Below the pieces are notes generated by a model. That model was not told the origin of the DNA. It saw nothing but the letters and a program-made list of their open reading frames with translations, and searched no databases. Positions 21,879 through 33,800 of a DNA stretch of 64,000 nucleotides are shown piece by piece; position 1 is the stretch's first letter, and each line of letters starts with the position of its first letter. The DNA is from Nemophila menziesii (lineage: Eukaryota; Streptophyta; Magnoliopsida; Boraginales; Hydrophyllaceae), in NCBI GenBank assembly GCA_029959085.1, contig JARWIR010000010.1, forward strand, positions 17,009,001-17,073,000, read 5' to 3'. Made by a program: the position numbers and the translations under genes.

Positions 21879-23309
21879 TTTAGTTTTTAATTTTATTTCT
21901 TTATTGAGTCTTTTTCGAGTCGTGGGGACACGGCTTACTTTTGAGTTTGGGGTGGGGTTCGTTGCCTCATCCAAATTTTTCGTGTTTTACATGCTTTCAG
22001 AAAGATTTTTTTAGGGTTGCGTTCCATTGTAGAGTATTTTAAATGCCCCCATCAAGCATGATTTTCATGAATTTATGATAGAAAATAGTTTACTTTAGGA
22101 GTTAATGTAAACGCACTTAGATTGCATGCGAATATGAGGTAATTGATAGGAAGGATTAATGAACAATGCAAAATAAGTAAACTTGTGCTTAGGGATAATG
22201 AGTGGTTTGTAGAACGTTAGATATGAATGAGTAGAGAACCCACTTAGGTATGAACTAGAGGCAAGCCGTGTAGATAGGGAAATGATAGAGGCATTTCTTT
22301 GTTAGCCCTTCGAATCCTTTTTGGCCTTCTATCCCTAAATTAATTATATCCTTCTTAGCCAAATTTTTAGCCTTTAAGTCTTTCTTTTGTCGCCACATTA
22401 TAAGCCAATATCCCTTTAGATTGTTAGGCATGACCATATGACCCGCACTTGAATCACGATCCTGAGACTTACTGTCTTGAGCTTGACTTTGGGGTGATGG
22501 GTCCACTATTATGGGAATTTATCATTGGGTTGGGATTTTTGAGCTTATCAATTGTGCTCTGTTTAGATTTTGATGATTCACAGGTTTATTATATTGTAAC
22601 TCTTTACCGGGGTAAGAGTAAATGGAAAGAAAAAAAGATATGATTTTTTTTATGAAAAATAGCATGATATCTCAACATCAAAAAGAGAGTCATGACTATA
22701 CAAACGAAAAGAAAATTTTCATATGAAAAGAATAAATATTTGGACCGACAAAGAGGAAATTTTTAGGTGAATCATCTTTAGTGCTTATTAGGTTAAATTG
22801 GGGACGCTACATTAGCACGTCAAATGGGTTGAGTGAGAACGTATTCGAGTGTAAACTCAAGCTCTTGGACAGTTTGTTGATGGTAAGTGAGGAGAGAGCG
22901 AAAAGCTCACTTCAAATTTACCAAATATACATACCATACCGTCCTTCAGCCTATGTTAAAACCATAAAGACCTCGTAATTCCTAGATGCATAGTGAGTTA
23001 ATGGGGAGTAAGCTAAGTGGAGCGTTCAAAGCAAGAAAAGATCGAGGAACGCCCTATAGTCACCATCTTGAGATAAGTGTAAGCGTAACCTTCTAGCATT
23101 GTGAATTTAATTTTGGATTGATATTATTTTGTGTTTGATTTTGCATGATATGTGTATGTGTATATTAATTCTTAGATGATACTTTATGAGATATGTTTTA
23201 AGTTGTGCTTTGAGAATATTTTCTATATTATACCTTCTGTGTTCACCTAAAAGAGGCCTTTGTTTTTATTTTAATTTGTCGGGACGATAGAGGTTTGAGT
23301 TGGGGTCCT
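21879..23309 (+). mobile_element. 3' non-coding region and polypurine tract of element A
   Basis: Apart from the antisense frame I see no gene. The purine-rich word TTGAGTTTGGGG occurs at 21941, nearly at 22483 (TTGACTTTGGGG), and as TTGAGTTGGGG at 23295 just before the LTR, where it would be the polypurine tract that primes plus-strand DNA. Earlier copies are at 20594 and 21375. Confidence 0.55.
22255..22506 (-). other. Possible antisense ORF of element A, copy 1
   Basis: A minus-strand frame reads GHMVMPNNLKGYWLIMWRQK and INLGIEGQKGFEGLTKKCLY. Copy 2 keeps it and extends it (61597-61995, 132 residues). Antisense ORFs between integrase and the 3' LTR are described for some Tat-lineage elements (Grande, RIRE2); I cannot show homology here. 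The two copies are too similar for conservation to count for much. Confidence 0.25.
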
Positions 23310-25050
23310 TGATGTCTCCCTATTTGTTCTAATTATTAGCCCTCTGGAGACATCATTTTAGGTGAATTATTGACTTATTAGCTAGACTTTTATGCTTATT
23401 TTGTCATATTACACTTTCTCCCCTTGGAATTAGAATATTTGCATTTTTAGAGCTTTTGTGCGTTAATTTGATTATTTTTAGTGCAAAGTTAGTATGTTCT
23501 TAAATTTCAATACAAGAGGAGAAGTGAGAATTAGAGTCTTAGCTTATTTTTAGTGTGTGAGGAAGTATTTTATTCGAGTTTCTAATTTTAGAGTGCACTT
23601 TCTTATTTTTAGTCTTGAATTATTGATTTATTATTTTTAAAGCATATGCGGTTTAATTATTTATTTAATGTGAAGAATTAAAAGATATATGGTAATTAGT
23701 TAGAGAACAAGTCAAGTCTAAGAAGTAAAGGAAAGATATTTACATGGAAATAAGAAGATTAAGGAAGGATATATGCAAAGAAGGAAAATATAAAGCTGCC
23801 AAATAAATCTGAAATTCCAGCCACGTTCTAAAGACGAGCTCATAACTAAATATTGGCTAGAAAATTGGGAGAATGGTCTGGACCAATGGATAGAGATTTC
23901 CGAGAAAAGCGGTTTTGACTATTGGAACGCGTCAAACGAATAAGTATTGAAAGAGATATGACCAAAACATATCAGCAGCATCTTACCTTTCTTAGATTTT
24001 AGGGCTGCGAATTAAAGAGTTTTTTACTTGTCTTCCACTCCAAGTAAAAAAGAATTAGTGCTTCCTAGAACCTATAAATACACCCCTTAGCCTCCTTTTT
24101 TACCTACACTTCATATAATTATCAAAGAGGCTTAGGATTCAAGTCAAAGCAAGCAGGAAGGAAGAAGTTAAGAGCTGGAGCAGTCATCTTCTCCAATTCG
24201 CAGCCAAACCCAACCTCTTAATTAGGTTAAATTTATCTTTCTTTCTGTAAACATTATGTCTTTTAATTTTATTGTCTTATCTTTATTTTCCGTTATGAGC
24301 TAAACTTCTTAAGTGCTTGAGAATCACTATATGGGTTGAACTTTAATTTATTTAATTGATGTTTTCTGATTTGGGATTTTTATAATTTAATTCGAATTGA
24401 GTAATTTAGTATTGTTTATTATCGTAATGTTATTTCACTATCAATTAATTAGCTAATCGAAGATAGGTCATAGTAATTAAGTTATTCACTAGTGGCGGTG
24501 ATCATCTTGACGGGGGTTTAATTACGGACATAGGTAATAAACGTAAGATAGAAATTATTGATCCTGACGGACTTAGTTAATCTTATAGCCAATTGGGTAG
24601 AGAACATGACATTCGAAGGTGGATTATGATCGCCCTGGCGGGGTTTGTAACATATGAGAATAACTCCTAAGTCTACCCTAACGGGGGTTAGGAGAATCTA
24701 GAATCCCGACTATTACTAGTTACTAATTTGTCCCTTAAAAGAAGCATTGATTAACTTTATTTTTGTGAAACCCTAGCGTGACTCAAGTACTATGCTCTCA
24801 TCCTTGCTTCTCTTCGTATTTTATTTTCTTTCATTAGTCTTGATTTATTTTAATATTTACTTTATTTGCACTTTAGTTCTTAAACAAAAACAAAACAAAA
24901 AATCTATTTCTTTTACTTGTAATTGTCATTCAAGCAACTATTTACATTTATTACATAACCCCTTAGTCTTACCTAATCTGTCCCTGAGATCGAAATCCCG
25001 TTTACCGGATATTACTTGGACGACCCGTACACTTGCGGTACGTGTCTTGC
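23310..25050 (+). mobile_element. 3' LTR of gypsy element A, copy 1
   Basis: It starts TGATGTCTCC right after the purine tract. Its first 46 bases can fold into a perfect 10-bp stem (TGATGTCTCC with GGAGACATCA, 23346-23355). A TATA box TATAAATA lies at 24073-24080. The U5 part carries cgacccgtacacttgcgg (about 25019-25036), a word common near the end of this kind of plant gypsy LTR. The right end is approximate. No 5' partner exists in this unit, so the length and age of the element cannot be measured from LTR pairs. Confidence 0.6.
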
Positions 25051-25054
25051 CTTT

Positions 25055-25260
25055 TTAGGTGTGTTTATTTATAACACACAAGGAGACACCACACGGTACC
25101 ACCAATTTCCTCATCTGGAAATGGATTCTAATGTCTTCAACTGTGAAAGAAACCAACTTACCCCGAATGGGAATTCTTCCATCATTACCCCGGCTAAAAA
25201 GGCCAAGATAGTACTCTCTTACTAGCTCAATTATCAACTTTGAGTGCTTCATTGTGAAGG
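25055..25260 (-). pseudogene. Fragment of a plant transposon protein domain
   Basis: The minus-strand frame reads ELVREYYLGLFSRGNDGRIP, then IRGKLVSFTVEDIRIHFQM. The VREFY...VRG..V.F....I pattern resembles the 'putative plant transposon protein' domain often found in decayed plant elements. Only about 65 residues are left, with no neighbours of the same element. The family assignment is from memory of the pattern and is tentative. Confidence 0.4.
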
Positions 25261-25609
25261 TCTTCCATCCTTATCGTTCCCCGATCTAAAGAAATTCTTT
25301 ATACTTTCCTTTTTCCATCTTCTCGTGAAATTTGCGCTCGTGTGTAAAAAAAGTAGGTAAAATTTGAATTGCAATATATTATACGGCCCTAGACTTACCG
25401 TTTTTGTTGGGTGGAGGCACCTTGGCTTTGAGAGGTTGTGGAGTCTTCTTCTTCAGTATCTCGATTGCTTGAGCACTCGACTCCACAACAACCGGTTTCT
25501 CTCTAACGCGTTACTATTCACCCTTTTGCCTCTTTTATTTACTCACATAAGCCTCGAGTTGTTTCCTCTTATTCTTACCTAAATTCGTATTTGAACTCTT
25601 CTTCATCTC
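25261..25609. other. No recognisable feature
   Basis: CT-rich sequence between the transposon fragment and the satellite. Short frames on both strands show no pattern I recognise. Confidence 0.3.
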
Positions 25610-26570
25610 TCTCACATTCACAAGTGTCTCTCAGAAAAGTCATTGACTATGAAATTGTTTTATCAATATGGAATTTTGATATGAAATCTACAAATGTTAA
25701 TATGTTTGATCTAAGAAACCTCCATTTAATCTCTCATAAAGTTTAATGAGTATGAAATTATTCGATCAACATGAAATTTTGATCTAATACCTGTAAAGCT
25801 TAGCACAGTTGATATAAGAAACCTCGGTTTCATCTCTCATGTAGGTTATTGAGTATGAATTTTCCATCTCCATAGAATTTCCACCTAAAACCTATAGATG
25901 TTAACACGATCAATCTAAGAAACCTTGGTTCAATCTCTTAGATGGGTTACCAAGTATGAAATTATTCCATCAACATGGAACTTTGACCTAAAACCTATAT
26001 AGGCTTACACGACCGATCCAAGAAACCTCGGTCAAATCTCTCAGAAAGGTTATCGAATATGAAATTATTACATCAACACGAAACTTTGATTTAAAACCTA
26101 TGAAGGTTAACATCATGCATATAAGGAACCCCAGTTCAATCTCTCAGATAGGTTATCGTGTATGAATTTGTTCCATCAACATGGAACTTGGAACTAAAAC
26201 CTATGAAGGCTAACATGGGTGATATAGGATCCTTTTTACAATCTTGTTGAAAGTTTATCATGTAGGTAATTATTCCATAACTATGTTACTTCGACCTAAA
26301 ACCTATGAAGGTTAATTTGGTTGATCTAAATAATCTTAGTTCAATATTGTATAAAATTTATTGAGTACAACATTATTCCAGTAATGTGGAACACGACCTA
26401 AAACCTAATAAGGGTAACATGGCCGAACTAACAACCTCGATTCAATTTCTTAGAAAATTTATCAAGTAAGAAGCCATTCCAACAACATGGAGTGTCTACC
26501 TTAAACCTAACTTGGTTGAACACGATTAAACCTCCAAATGACTTGGTAAGTCCTATTTACAGGAAATCTT
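25610..26570 (+). repeat. Main array of the 103-bp satellite
   Basis: About nine tandem units. Spacing measured on aagaaacc (25917, 26020) and the equivalent aaggaacc (26123) is 103 bp each time. Units are diverged by point changes but keep gttatc(g/a)a(g/a)tatgaaattattccatcaacatgg and ctaaaacctatgaagg(t/c)taac. The flanking short arrays at 6880-7145 and 45490-45775 belong to the same family. Confidence 0.9.
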
Positions 26571-27777
26571 GAGCGAAACCAATAAACTTGTCAGAAATCA
26601 AGCCCCAAATTCTTAAGGGGTAGGTCGAAAAAAGAAATGAGGCATGCATTGAATTTTTCTGTTAAAGGTAAAAAGTGTAAACTACCATCTTTGTGAGCAA
26701 TTACTTGATGTGGAAAAAGGCACATATAAGAAGGTAAAAGAGAAAAGGCCCGTCTTTGCTAGGATAACGTCATACAATGTCAACCAACCACCAACGATAT
26801 ATCCTAAATCAAGCTAGGTGAATTCAAGATTACAGGAAAATATGTTAGATATATTATCAGTCCAGAAGTAAAAATATCACTTTATTCTCAATGGGTCTCT
26901 CGGAAGAATGCCAGAAGGCAAAAATGATTATGACATGATAAAAAGAGAAAAGGAAAAACCAGAGAAGCAAAAAGTTTGAATATATATATATATATATGTA
27001 TATATATATGACCTCCAAACAACATCAATTTAGAAAGCAAAAACAAAAAAGCAAGTCCTTCAAGCTAGCGACGATGATCCAGATGAAGAATCTGAAGAAG
27101 AAAAACCAACATCATCTTTGGAGGAAGGGGGAGGAGCGTCGACCAAGGAGGCAATTTGGGTGTTCTCGAAAACCCATTTTAACTCTGGGTGAGTTGTGTA
27201 GAATTCGTCATGTAGCTGGCGCGTGCTGAAACATTTTACAATAGATTCCTTAAAGTGCACTGACTAAAAGGAAGTATTTTCCTCCCCTGAGGAGTCGCAT
27301 CATGCTCTCACAAATCCTTGATAATCTTGTCCTTCTACTTCAACTCTCCATGAAGATCGCTCAGTTCTTTGAAAACCTAGACGTTTACCTCATAATGCAT
27401 TTATTTAGAGCAAAGGTGAGGTGCAGACTACTTGCAATCCTCTTCCATGCCCTCAACGGTGGCACTGTACGACATAGACATCACGATAAATTTTATAACT
27501 GCATCATGGAAAGACCGATGGTATATATTTGAGCTCGAAACTTAAGAGAGAGAAACAATTGTGGGATATGCTTGCATCACATTCTATTGATATAAGGCAA
27601 AGTGAAAAAATAATGAAACAGGATTGGCTCGAATAGGATATATATATGTCATGAAGAAGTCCAAAGAAATAGGAAGACTCAACCCCGTGATCGACGTAAA
27701 CAATGGAGGAATCAAGAAGAAGTAATGAAGACGTCCCTTAAAAGACATAAATGAGGCACTTGATCGTGTAAAGTTAG
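26571..27777 (-). pseudogene. Degenerate sequence with a decayed coiled-coil-like frame
   Basis: Positions 26571-26975 hold nothing I recognise. A TA-rich microsatellite lies at 26979-27010. On the minus strand 27060-27500 reads, through several stops, a charged helix-like stretch (VFKELSDLHGELK) and then LHDEFYTTHPELKWVFENTQ with a Ser-rich end. This may be a decayed retroelement or transposon protein; I cannot name it. The unit 2 duplication starts at 27778. Confidence 0.25.
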
Positions 27778-29708
27778 TGGGAACCACAAAAAAGGATTAT
27801 CGAGTACATAATGACACAATTTTTGATAAAATCAAACCAACACATTTAAATAAAAATAAAAGGGAAAACCATATGCATGAAGAACAGACGTGACATTTCA
27901 TGATAAAGATCTGAAAAAGTTCATAAGCTCGACCTCGGTTCAACCTACTAAGGGAAAAAATATCTCGTGTACCCCCTACGAAAAGGGAGTCCCCAGATTT
28001 AAAAGGGTAATTGATAAAAATAAGGTATAACTTTGAATCATCGAAATGGAGATATGTAGTTAGCGGTATCGAAAGATCTCAATCTTGAGCCTGCCAAGCC
28101 AACATGTGGGATACAACATTAAATAAGGCCACACCCTTATAGAGGAACATGGTAAAGTGAAAGTGTGGGACATGACATCAAGCCTGTATGCCATAATCAC
28201 ATGAAAAGTTTGTAGCATCCAATTTAATTAACCCCTCACTAGAGAACAATATAAATATCGAAACTACATAAAAAAGAAGATAACGAAGAAATATAAACAT
28301 GAATCACTTGAATTAGAAAGAGGTGATTATAGTTAGCTTACAACACATGCATGCATAATTCAAGTAATCACAAGGCCATTATGAGCTAAATCATTAATAT
28401 ATTTTATCTTTCTCTAACTATTTTTACTTGTGTTCAAACAAGTGTTTACTCACGCATCGAATCCAACACAATACTTAAATTGCTACAAATCACTCAACCA
28501 AATCAGTTATATTTTGATAAATAATAACTGGTAAAATCTGTCATATCAAGATGAAATATGAAAGATAAAAGAAGAGAGACAAAAAAATGCCAGTATAGAT
28601 TAGAAAATATGAATTAAATTTTTGAAATAATGTTTGGTATTGGTTATAAATACGGAGGATAAGTTAAGTAATATTTTTTATTTATTCTCGGACTCGGCTT
28701 CTAAAAGGTTTTGGGCTGGTAAAAGAAGTTGGACCGACCTGGATCTAAAATTGTAATATTTTTTGGCCCGAGTTAATTCGATATACGCTCAAACTTTAGT
28801 TTGGGCCATTTCCAAAATATTCACTTCTTACAAAACCCTAAATACTTATAAGAGTCTCGTATAATCAAGCCGCCATATTTCTAACGAAACGTATAACTAA
28901 ACAGTAGTAGATAGAGAATAATCATACTGGAGGAAAGTAATACATGGAGAGAAAGCGAAACCAAAGAAAGAGTCAAAATCACACTCGTCAATGTTTTTTT
29001 TATACAAGGAGATCCAAAGGATCGTGACACACTCATCAATGTTGATAGGTAATTCTTTAAACACTTTTTGGATCTGAAATATATCTTTGTGCCTATTTAA
29101 TGTTGTGTTTGATATTTTACATAGATTCATAATCTAAAATTTCACTGGAAAGTTAATTAACTACTATATTTGTGATTTATTTATCATTCTATGATATAAT
29201 GAATTATTGATTTTTTGTTTATATAGTACTTTGTTCGAAAGTTTGTTTATTTATAAAATTTAAATAGAACAATTTGTTAAGATTATTTTATATTAAGTTC
29301 ACTTAATCATTCAGTTTTTAATATGTATCATATGTATATTATTTAAGTTGGATTTTATTTTCTAAAGTATTGTGAAATATTTTTTTATAAGTTGATGGTA
29401 AGATTGTTGGACATGACATTTCAAAAATTATAAAAGGTAAAATAATACAAACTTAAAATTATCCATACATTTTTAACGGCTTCAATTTTCATTTTTCAGT
29501 TACATACATTCATATATAATTTTTTTATTTATATTTTATTAATTTAAGTTAATTAGTGCATTATAATATTTAGATGTTTTATGAGTATCTTTGCATACTA
29601 TATTATTTCCTACTTTTTATTCTTTATTTTGAATAAAAGATATGGTAGGTAGACGTTTCATTTTATAAATAACACTGGATTCTTCATACATTCTATAATC
29701 TTACTCAG
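27778..29708. repeat. Left arm of segmental duplication, unit 2
   Basis: Matches 1-1880, including the promoter-like cluster (TGGGCC 28802, AAACCCTAA 28834, TATA-like 28845). The last part (about 29400-29708) behaves as an intron: it ends in a proper acceptor cttactcag (29708) before an LRR exon. In unit 1 this acceptor and exon are gone. No other coding sequence is seen. Confidence 0.8.
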
Positions 29709-30482
29709 TGCTCTATATTAACTTCTAAGGGTGTAAGTTTTTTAGCGGATTCACTGGGACCCACATTAAGAGAGCTCTATCTTGATGAATGCCAAGGCAT
29801 CAATCCCATGCTAATTTTACCTTCTTTGCTTAAGCTGCAAAATGTGGAAGTTCTATCTTTGTCCGGAAATGAAACAGTGTCTGATCAGTTCATTAAGAAG
29901 TTTGTCACAGCTTGTGGACATAATCTCAAGGAGCTTATCTTAGGACATTGCGTGGCTTTAACTGATGCTTCGGTTAAAATTATGGCAGAGAAGTGCCCTG
30001 GTTTATCTGCTATTGACCTTAGCAATGTACTTAAATTAACAGACGCTTCAATAGGTTACTTAGCAAATGGTTGTAGTGCCATTCAAAAGCTCATTCTAGT
30101 TCGTAATAAATTCAGTGATGAAGCTATTGCTGCATATCTGGAGACTTGTGGAGAATCTCTAGATGAACTCTCTCTAAATTATATCAGCCAGGTGTCTAAC
30201 AACACAACTATTTCACTAGCAAAATGTGGAAATAATTTGACAAGTTTGGACCTGTCTTGGTGTCGAAAGTTATCAAATGAAGCGTTAGGGTTGATAGTGG
30301 ATAGTTGTTTATCCCTAAAACTGCTAAAACTATTTGGGTGTAGTCAGATTACAGACGTGTTTGTGAAAGGACACTTAAATCCACAAGTGAAGATAGTTGG
30401 ATTAAGGATGACACCAGTGTTGCAGCATCTCAAGGAGCCGGATTTTATGCGTGGACCTCTTCGTTATTCTTCTGCTTATTAA
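29709..30482 (+). pseudogene. RAD7-like leucine-rich repeat protein, last exon
   Basis: The frame runs from the acceptor at 29708 to a TAA at 30482, about 257 residues with no stop. It contains cysteine-containing LRRs (AMN1/F-box-LRR type): TLRELYLDECQGI, NLKELILGHCVALTDASVKI, NLTSLDLSWCRKLSNEALGL, LSLKLLKLFGCSQITDVFV, and a tail PVLQHLKEPDFMRGPLRYS. It resembles the C-terminus of plant RAD7-like LRR proteins (Arabidopsis At2g06040 type), linked by family to substrate recognition in ubiquitin ligases or repair. Upstream exons are absent from the window, so it is an orphan 3' exon although the exon itself is intact. Confidence 0.75.
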
Positions 30483-30945
30483 ATATATTATTATTATTAT
30501 TATATGTATGTAATGTTAATGGTCTGGAAGACTAGAATGTTGATTTCTTTTTCTTTTTACTTCTTTTAGTGGATTTTGTTTTAGAATGTTAACTCTTGAC
30601 GTAAATTATATTTATACATTGGTGAAAAAAAAACAACTTGAATCTTAGCGTCTTAAAATCGTACAAAGCATCAGAATTTATTCCCATTTCTCTCATCATG
30701 TACGCATGAGAAGTGTGTTCTTTTCAGATATTTATCTCTCGTTCCTAAGATTAATAAATTAGATATGAATATATTAAGTGAGTTTTTTTCATAAATAACT
30801 ATTACTAAAATCTAATTAAAAATTAACCCAAACCCAACCCTAACTTTTACAGTTGTAATTCATAAATTCGTAATACTCAACATATGATATTTGGACTTGC
30901 ATTTCTCTCTTTTATCTTATATAGAATATTTATATCTGTTGTAGT
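30483..30945 (+). other. 3' flank of the LRR exon
   Basis: Probable 3' UTR, with a short TTA microsatellite at 30488-30502. From 30631 it matches unit 1 (1897-2200), so in unit 1 a deletion removed the exon and this UTR. The match ends at about 30945, where unit 1 has the SET exon. Confidence 0.55.
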
Positions 30946-32331
30946 TAAGTTGGACTATAATTGTTGCGAGAATTACCGCTAGCAACCGCCCAGATCGTCG
31001 CTAGTGGTATGAAAATTGGTAGCTAAAAGTGATTATCACCTTTAGCAATAGTTAGCGGTTGCTAAAAGGTCGACGTTAGTTACTAGTCTTTAGAGGTACC
31101 CCTCTGCCTAGATAACTCTTTTTTGGTCTCTTAACGTGATACATTACCAACCAGCAGATTGCTCGCTAAAGTTAGGGTATTTTAGCTACCACTAGCGGTT
31201 ACAAGTACGTTAGTAGCTTTAACGACTACGTGTGACAGCTAATACTTCAAACTCTTTTACGATAACACAGTGGTCGCTAGAATTTTTTAACTTTAGGGAC
31301 AACGTAGTGGTCACTAGTACTCCCTTGTTCGGCCACTAGGTGGTCGCTTGAGTTGTATATATAAAATTTAAGAGATTTTTTATTTATTCATTTAAAGTTC
31401 TTCATTACCACACCCACTAAACCCAAATTACACTAAAAGCATACTAAATCCAAAATAATCAACAAATTTAAGTTTTTTTGTTATACAATAAAATCAATCA
31501 ACTTATACTATTAGCCTGTCTCGTATTCGTCCCGCTCAAGGCAATAATCTCATCATCACTATCTGTATTCACCATCTGGTGGAAATCAACCTCATATGCA
31601 TTGTAGTCTCAGGTATCGTGCAACTCTTTCTCATCATGTACAATAGTTGGATCATGCTCTTATCTATCTTGGTCTATTTCGGTGGATTCTTCATTATTCA
31701 TGCTCAATCCATATATCTATAATGTTCCATTCACAATAGGTATTGACTCAGAGGTATCAATCGTCAAAATAACACCCACAATATCTCCACTCCAACCGTG
31801 ATGATCACTTATTTAACATTTTAAACACAATAATATAAAGCATGAAAAATAAAAAATAAATTATGAATGGAAACTGGAAGAAATACCTCAACTAAATTAG
31901 TAGATTGAATGGTAGAAATGAGTCCCAATGAGTTGGGCTATCTTTGGTGGTATCCGTGGTGGAACGAGAGATGTGGCGGTAAATAATGACTCCATTGTGA
32001 GATTTTTTGAAATTGATTTTTTTGGGAAGGTTATTAAGATTGTGGAAAAATATGGATTGGGAAAGTTTCTACAAATACGTTTTGTATTTGCTATACAACC
32101 CTCTGTAGCGACCGTTTGAGGGTGGCTGCCAAAGGATGTGTATCTTTTAGCGACCACTATTGTAATCGGCAATTTTTTTAATTTTTTATTTATTTAATGT
32201 ATCTTTACCGATTATTGTGGTGGTCGCTAATAACTTCTAGTTACTAGCGACTAATTGGTGATCGATATTAAGTTTTTCTTTATTTTTTTTATTTTAAATA
32301 AAATATTATCCATCAATAATGTGGTCTTTAT
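30946..32331 (+). mobile_element. CACTA-like remnant, left part, interrupted by copia
   Basis: Many short repeats of the type tagcgacca, tggtcgcta and agcggttgc occur at both ends (30960-31330 and 32105-32260), in both orientations, as in CACTA subterminal regions. The middle (31400-31870) has no intact frame; a minus-strand trace reads DSDDEIIALSGTNTRQ. The element was cut by the copia insertion at 32331. Its right remainder is seen only after the second copy (39618 to about 39770). Clear CACTA termini are not found, so the superfamily is uncertain. Confidence 0.5.
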
Positions 32332-33270
32332 TGTTATATTAAATAACCACCAGTTGTACAGGAGAAAATGGTTTCCAGAAAAACAAATGAAAAGGAAAAA
32401 GTTTTGAAAGAAACTAACTATTACAAAAATCGAAATACGATTACAACAATCGAATAACAATTACACGGAAATACGATTACAAAAAACGGAATCAAAATGT
32501 TACACGGAAATAACAAAAACGATACACTTACACGGAAAAGGAAAAACACACAATCGTCACCGTTGTTAAAAAGATATTCCGGCGTGACCGGTATCTCTAA
32601 CAGAACTACTACGCTAGGAAAATATAGAGAGAGGTGGTGAGGCAGAGTGTTTTTTTCTTTAGAGTGTTCGTAGCTGTAGAGAGTGGAATGAGAGCACTAT
32701 ATATAGGGGTGAGGAGTGGAATACCCAAGTCAGAAACGTCCATTAAATCCCATGATTCCCTCCCGGAATTGATTTGACGTTTTTGATTGCCTTGTAACCC
32801 CCACAATCTTGTAACTGATACGTTTTGACTTTCCTATTCTCAATTCCCACGTTTTTATTTGACTAAGTAACAGCAGCTGGATATCCCATCCCTTTAACGC
32901 GTGCGAGATTGGTGGAGGTTTGTCTTCTACGTTTGAGTTGGAGTGGTCAACTACTACTATAAGAGCTGGTACAAAATCCATTTCATTTTTCATTTTTTGA
33001 CTCCCCAAACTCCCCAAACTCCCTAAACTCCCCACGACCCACGACCCACGCCGGGCCGGGCCGGGTCGGGCGGGTGGGTGGTGGTGGTGGTGCGCGCGTG
33101 TGGGCTAGATCATTGCTTTGCCATGTACATGATTATTGGCTATTTGAACTTAGTTAAAATCACTAAGTATAAAAATGGTCATTGGTTCTTATATCCCACC
33201 GATGTGGGAAAGGTAAAAACCATTTTTTGACTTTAACAAATGGATCATTGGAGAGAGTATATCTCCAACA
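32332..33270 (-). mobile_element. Ty1-copia 3' LTR
   Basis: It runs TG...CA: on the minus strand it begins TGTTGGAGATATACTCTCTCC at 33270 and ends ...taataTAACA at 32332, 939 bp. A TATA box (CTATATATAG, 32697-32706) reads the same on both strands. A purine tract (tgtgtgggggat on the minus strand, 33271-33282) precedes it. The 33000-33110 part is a GC-rich patch of short tandem repeats (actcccca, cgggccggg, ggtggt). The 5' LTR of the element is missing. Confidence 0.8.
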
Positions 33271-33800
33271 ATCCCCCACACATTTGAAGGTCAACAAAAG
33301 GTTTTGTGAGAAGGTTCCAGAAAGAAGAATAGGTGAATTGTACTTAAGTGTCAATATCTTGCGATTTGAATTGACACGTAGTGAAGTGAGGCAACCACCG
33401 AATTCCGTTTAAGTGAACTTACTCTTGAACTTTAACGGTTATCGATCGAGACCCTCACAGCACATACTCTACCTGATTCAAGGTTATGGTCCCCTCTGAC
33501 ATCACCTTTTGGTTCATCAAGTCCTTCTCTAAGGACCACCCTTTAAGGGCTATGAACTTGGTGGATTTATTCATTTGAGAGTGGTGCAAGGACGTCTCCT
33601 CAACACTCTACCATGAATATTTGGGTTTCAATGTTACCCTTGAATTCATCAAGTCCTTCTCAAAAGAACCACCACAAAGGCTATGAATTCAATGTGAGTT
33701 CAACACTCGGTACGTCTTTTTCATCAGGTCCTTCTCAAAAGAACCACCACAAGTGGCTATGAACAAGACGATTTAGGTTTGAGCCTTAGGGATGGGTAAA
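33271..33800 (-). repeat. Copia region between pol and LTR with repeated motif
   Basis: Three copies of a block reading catcaagtccttctc...accacc...ggctatgaa lie near 33514, 33645 and 33722 (+ strand), each 40-55 bases, separated by unique sequence. No frame is open across them. Such post-pol repeats are not coding as far as I can see. Confidence 0.6.

Noticed and set aside
26979..27010. TA-rich run as a possible regulatory site
   Set aside because: A simple microsatellite with no supporting context.
31897..32172. Minus-strand ORF of 91 residues (and its copy at 39181)
   Set aside because: It lies in the CACTA-like remnant and overlaps subterminal repeats; no recognisable domain, and the match between copies reflects the recent duplication only.
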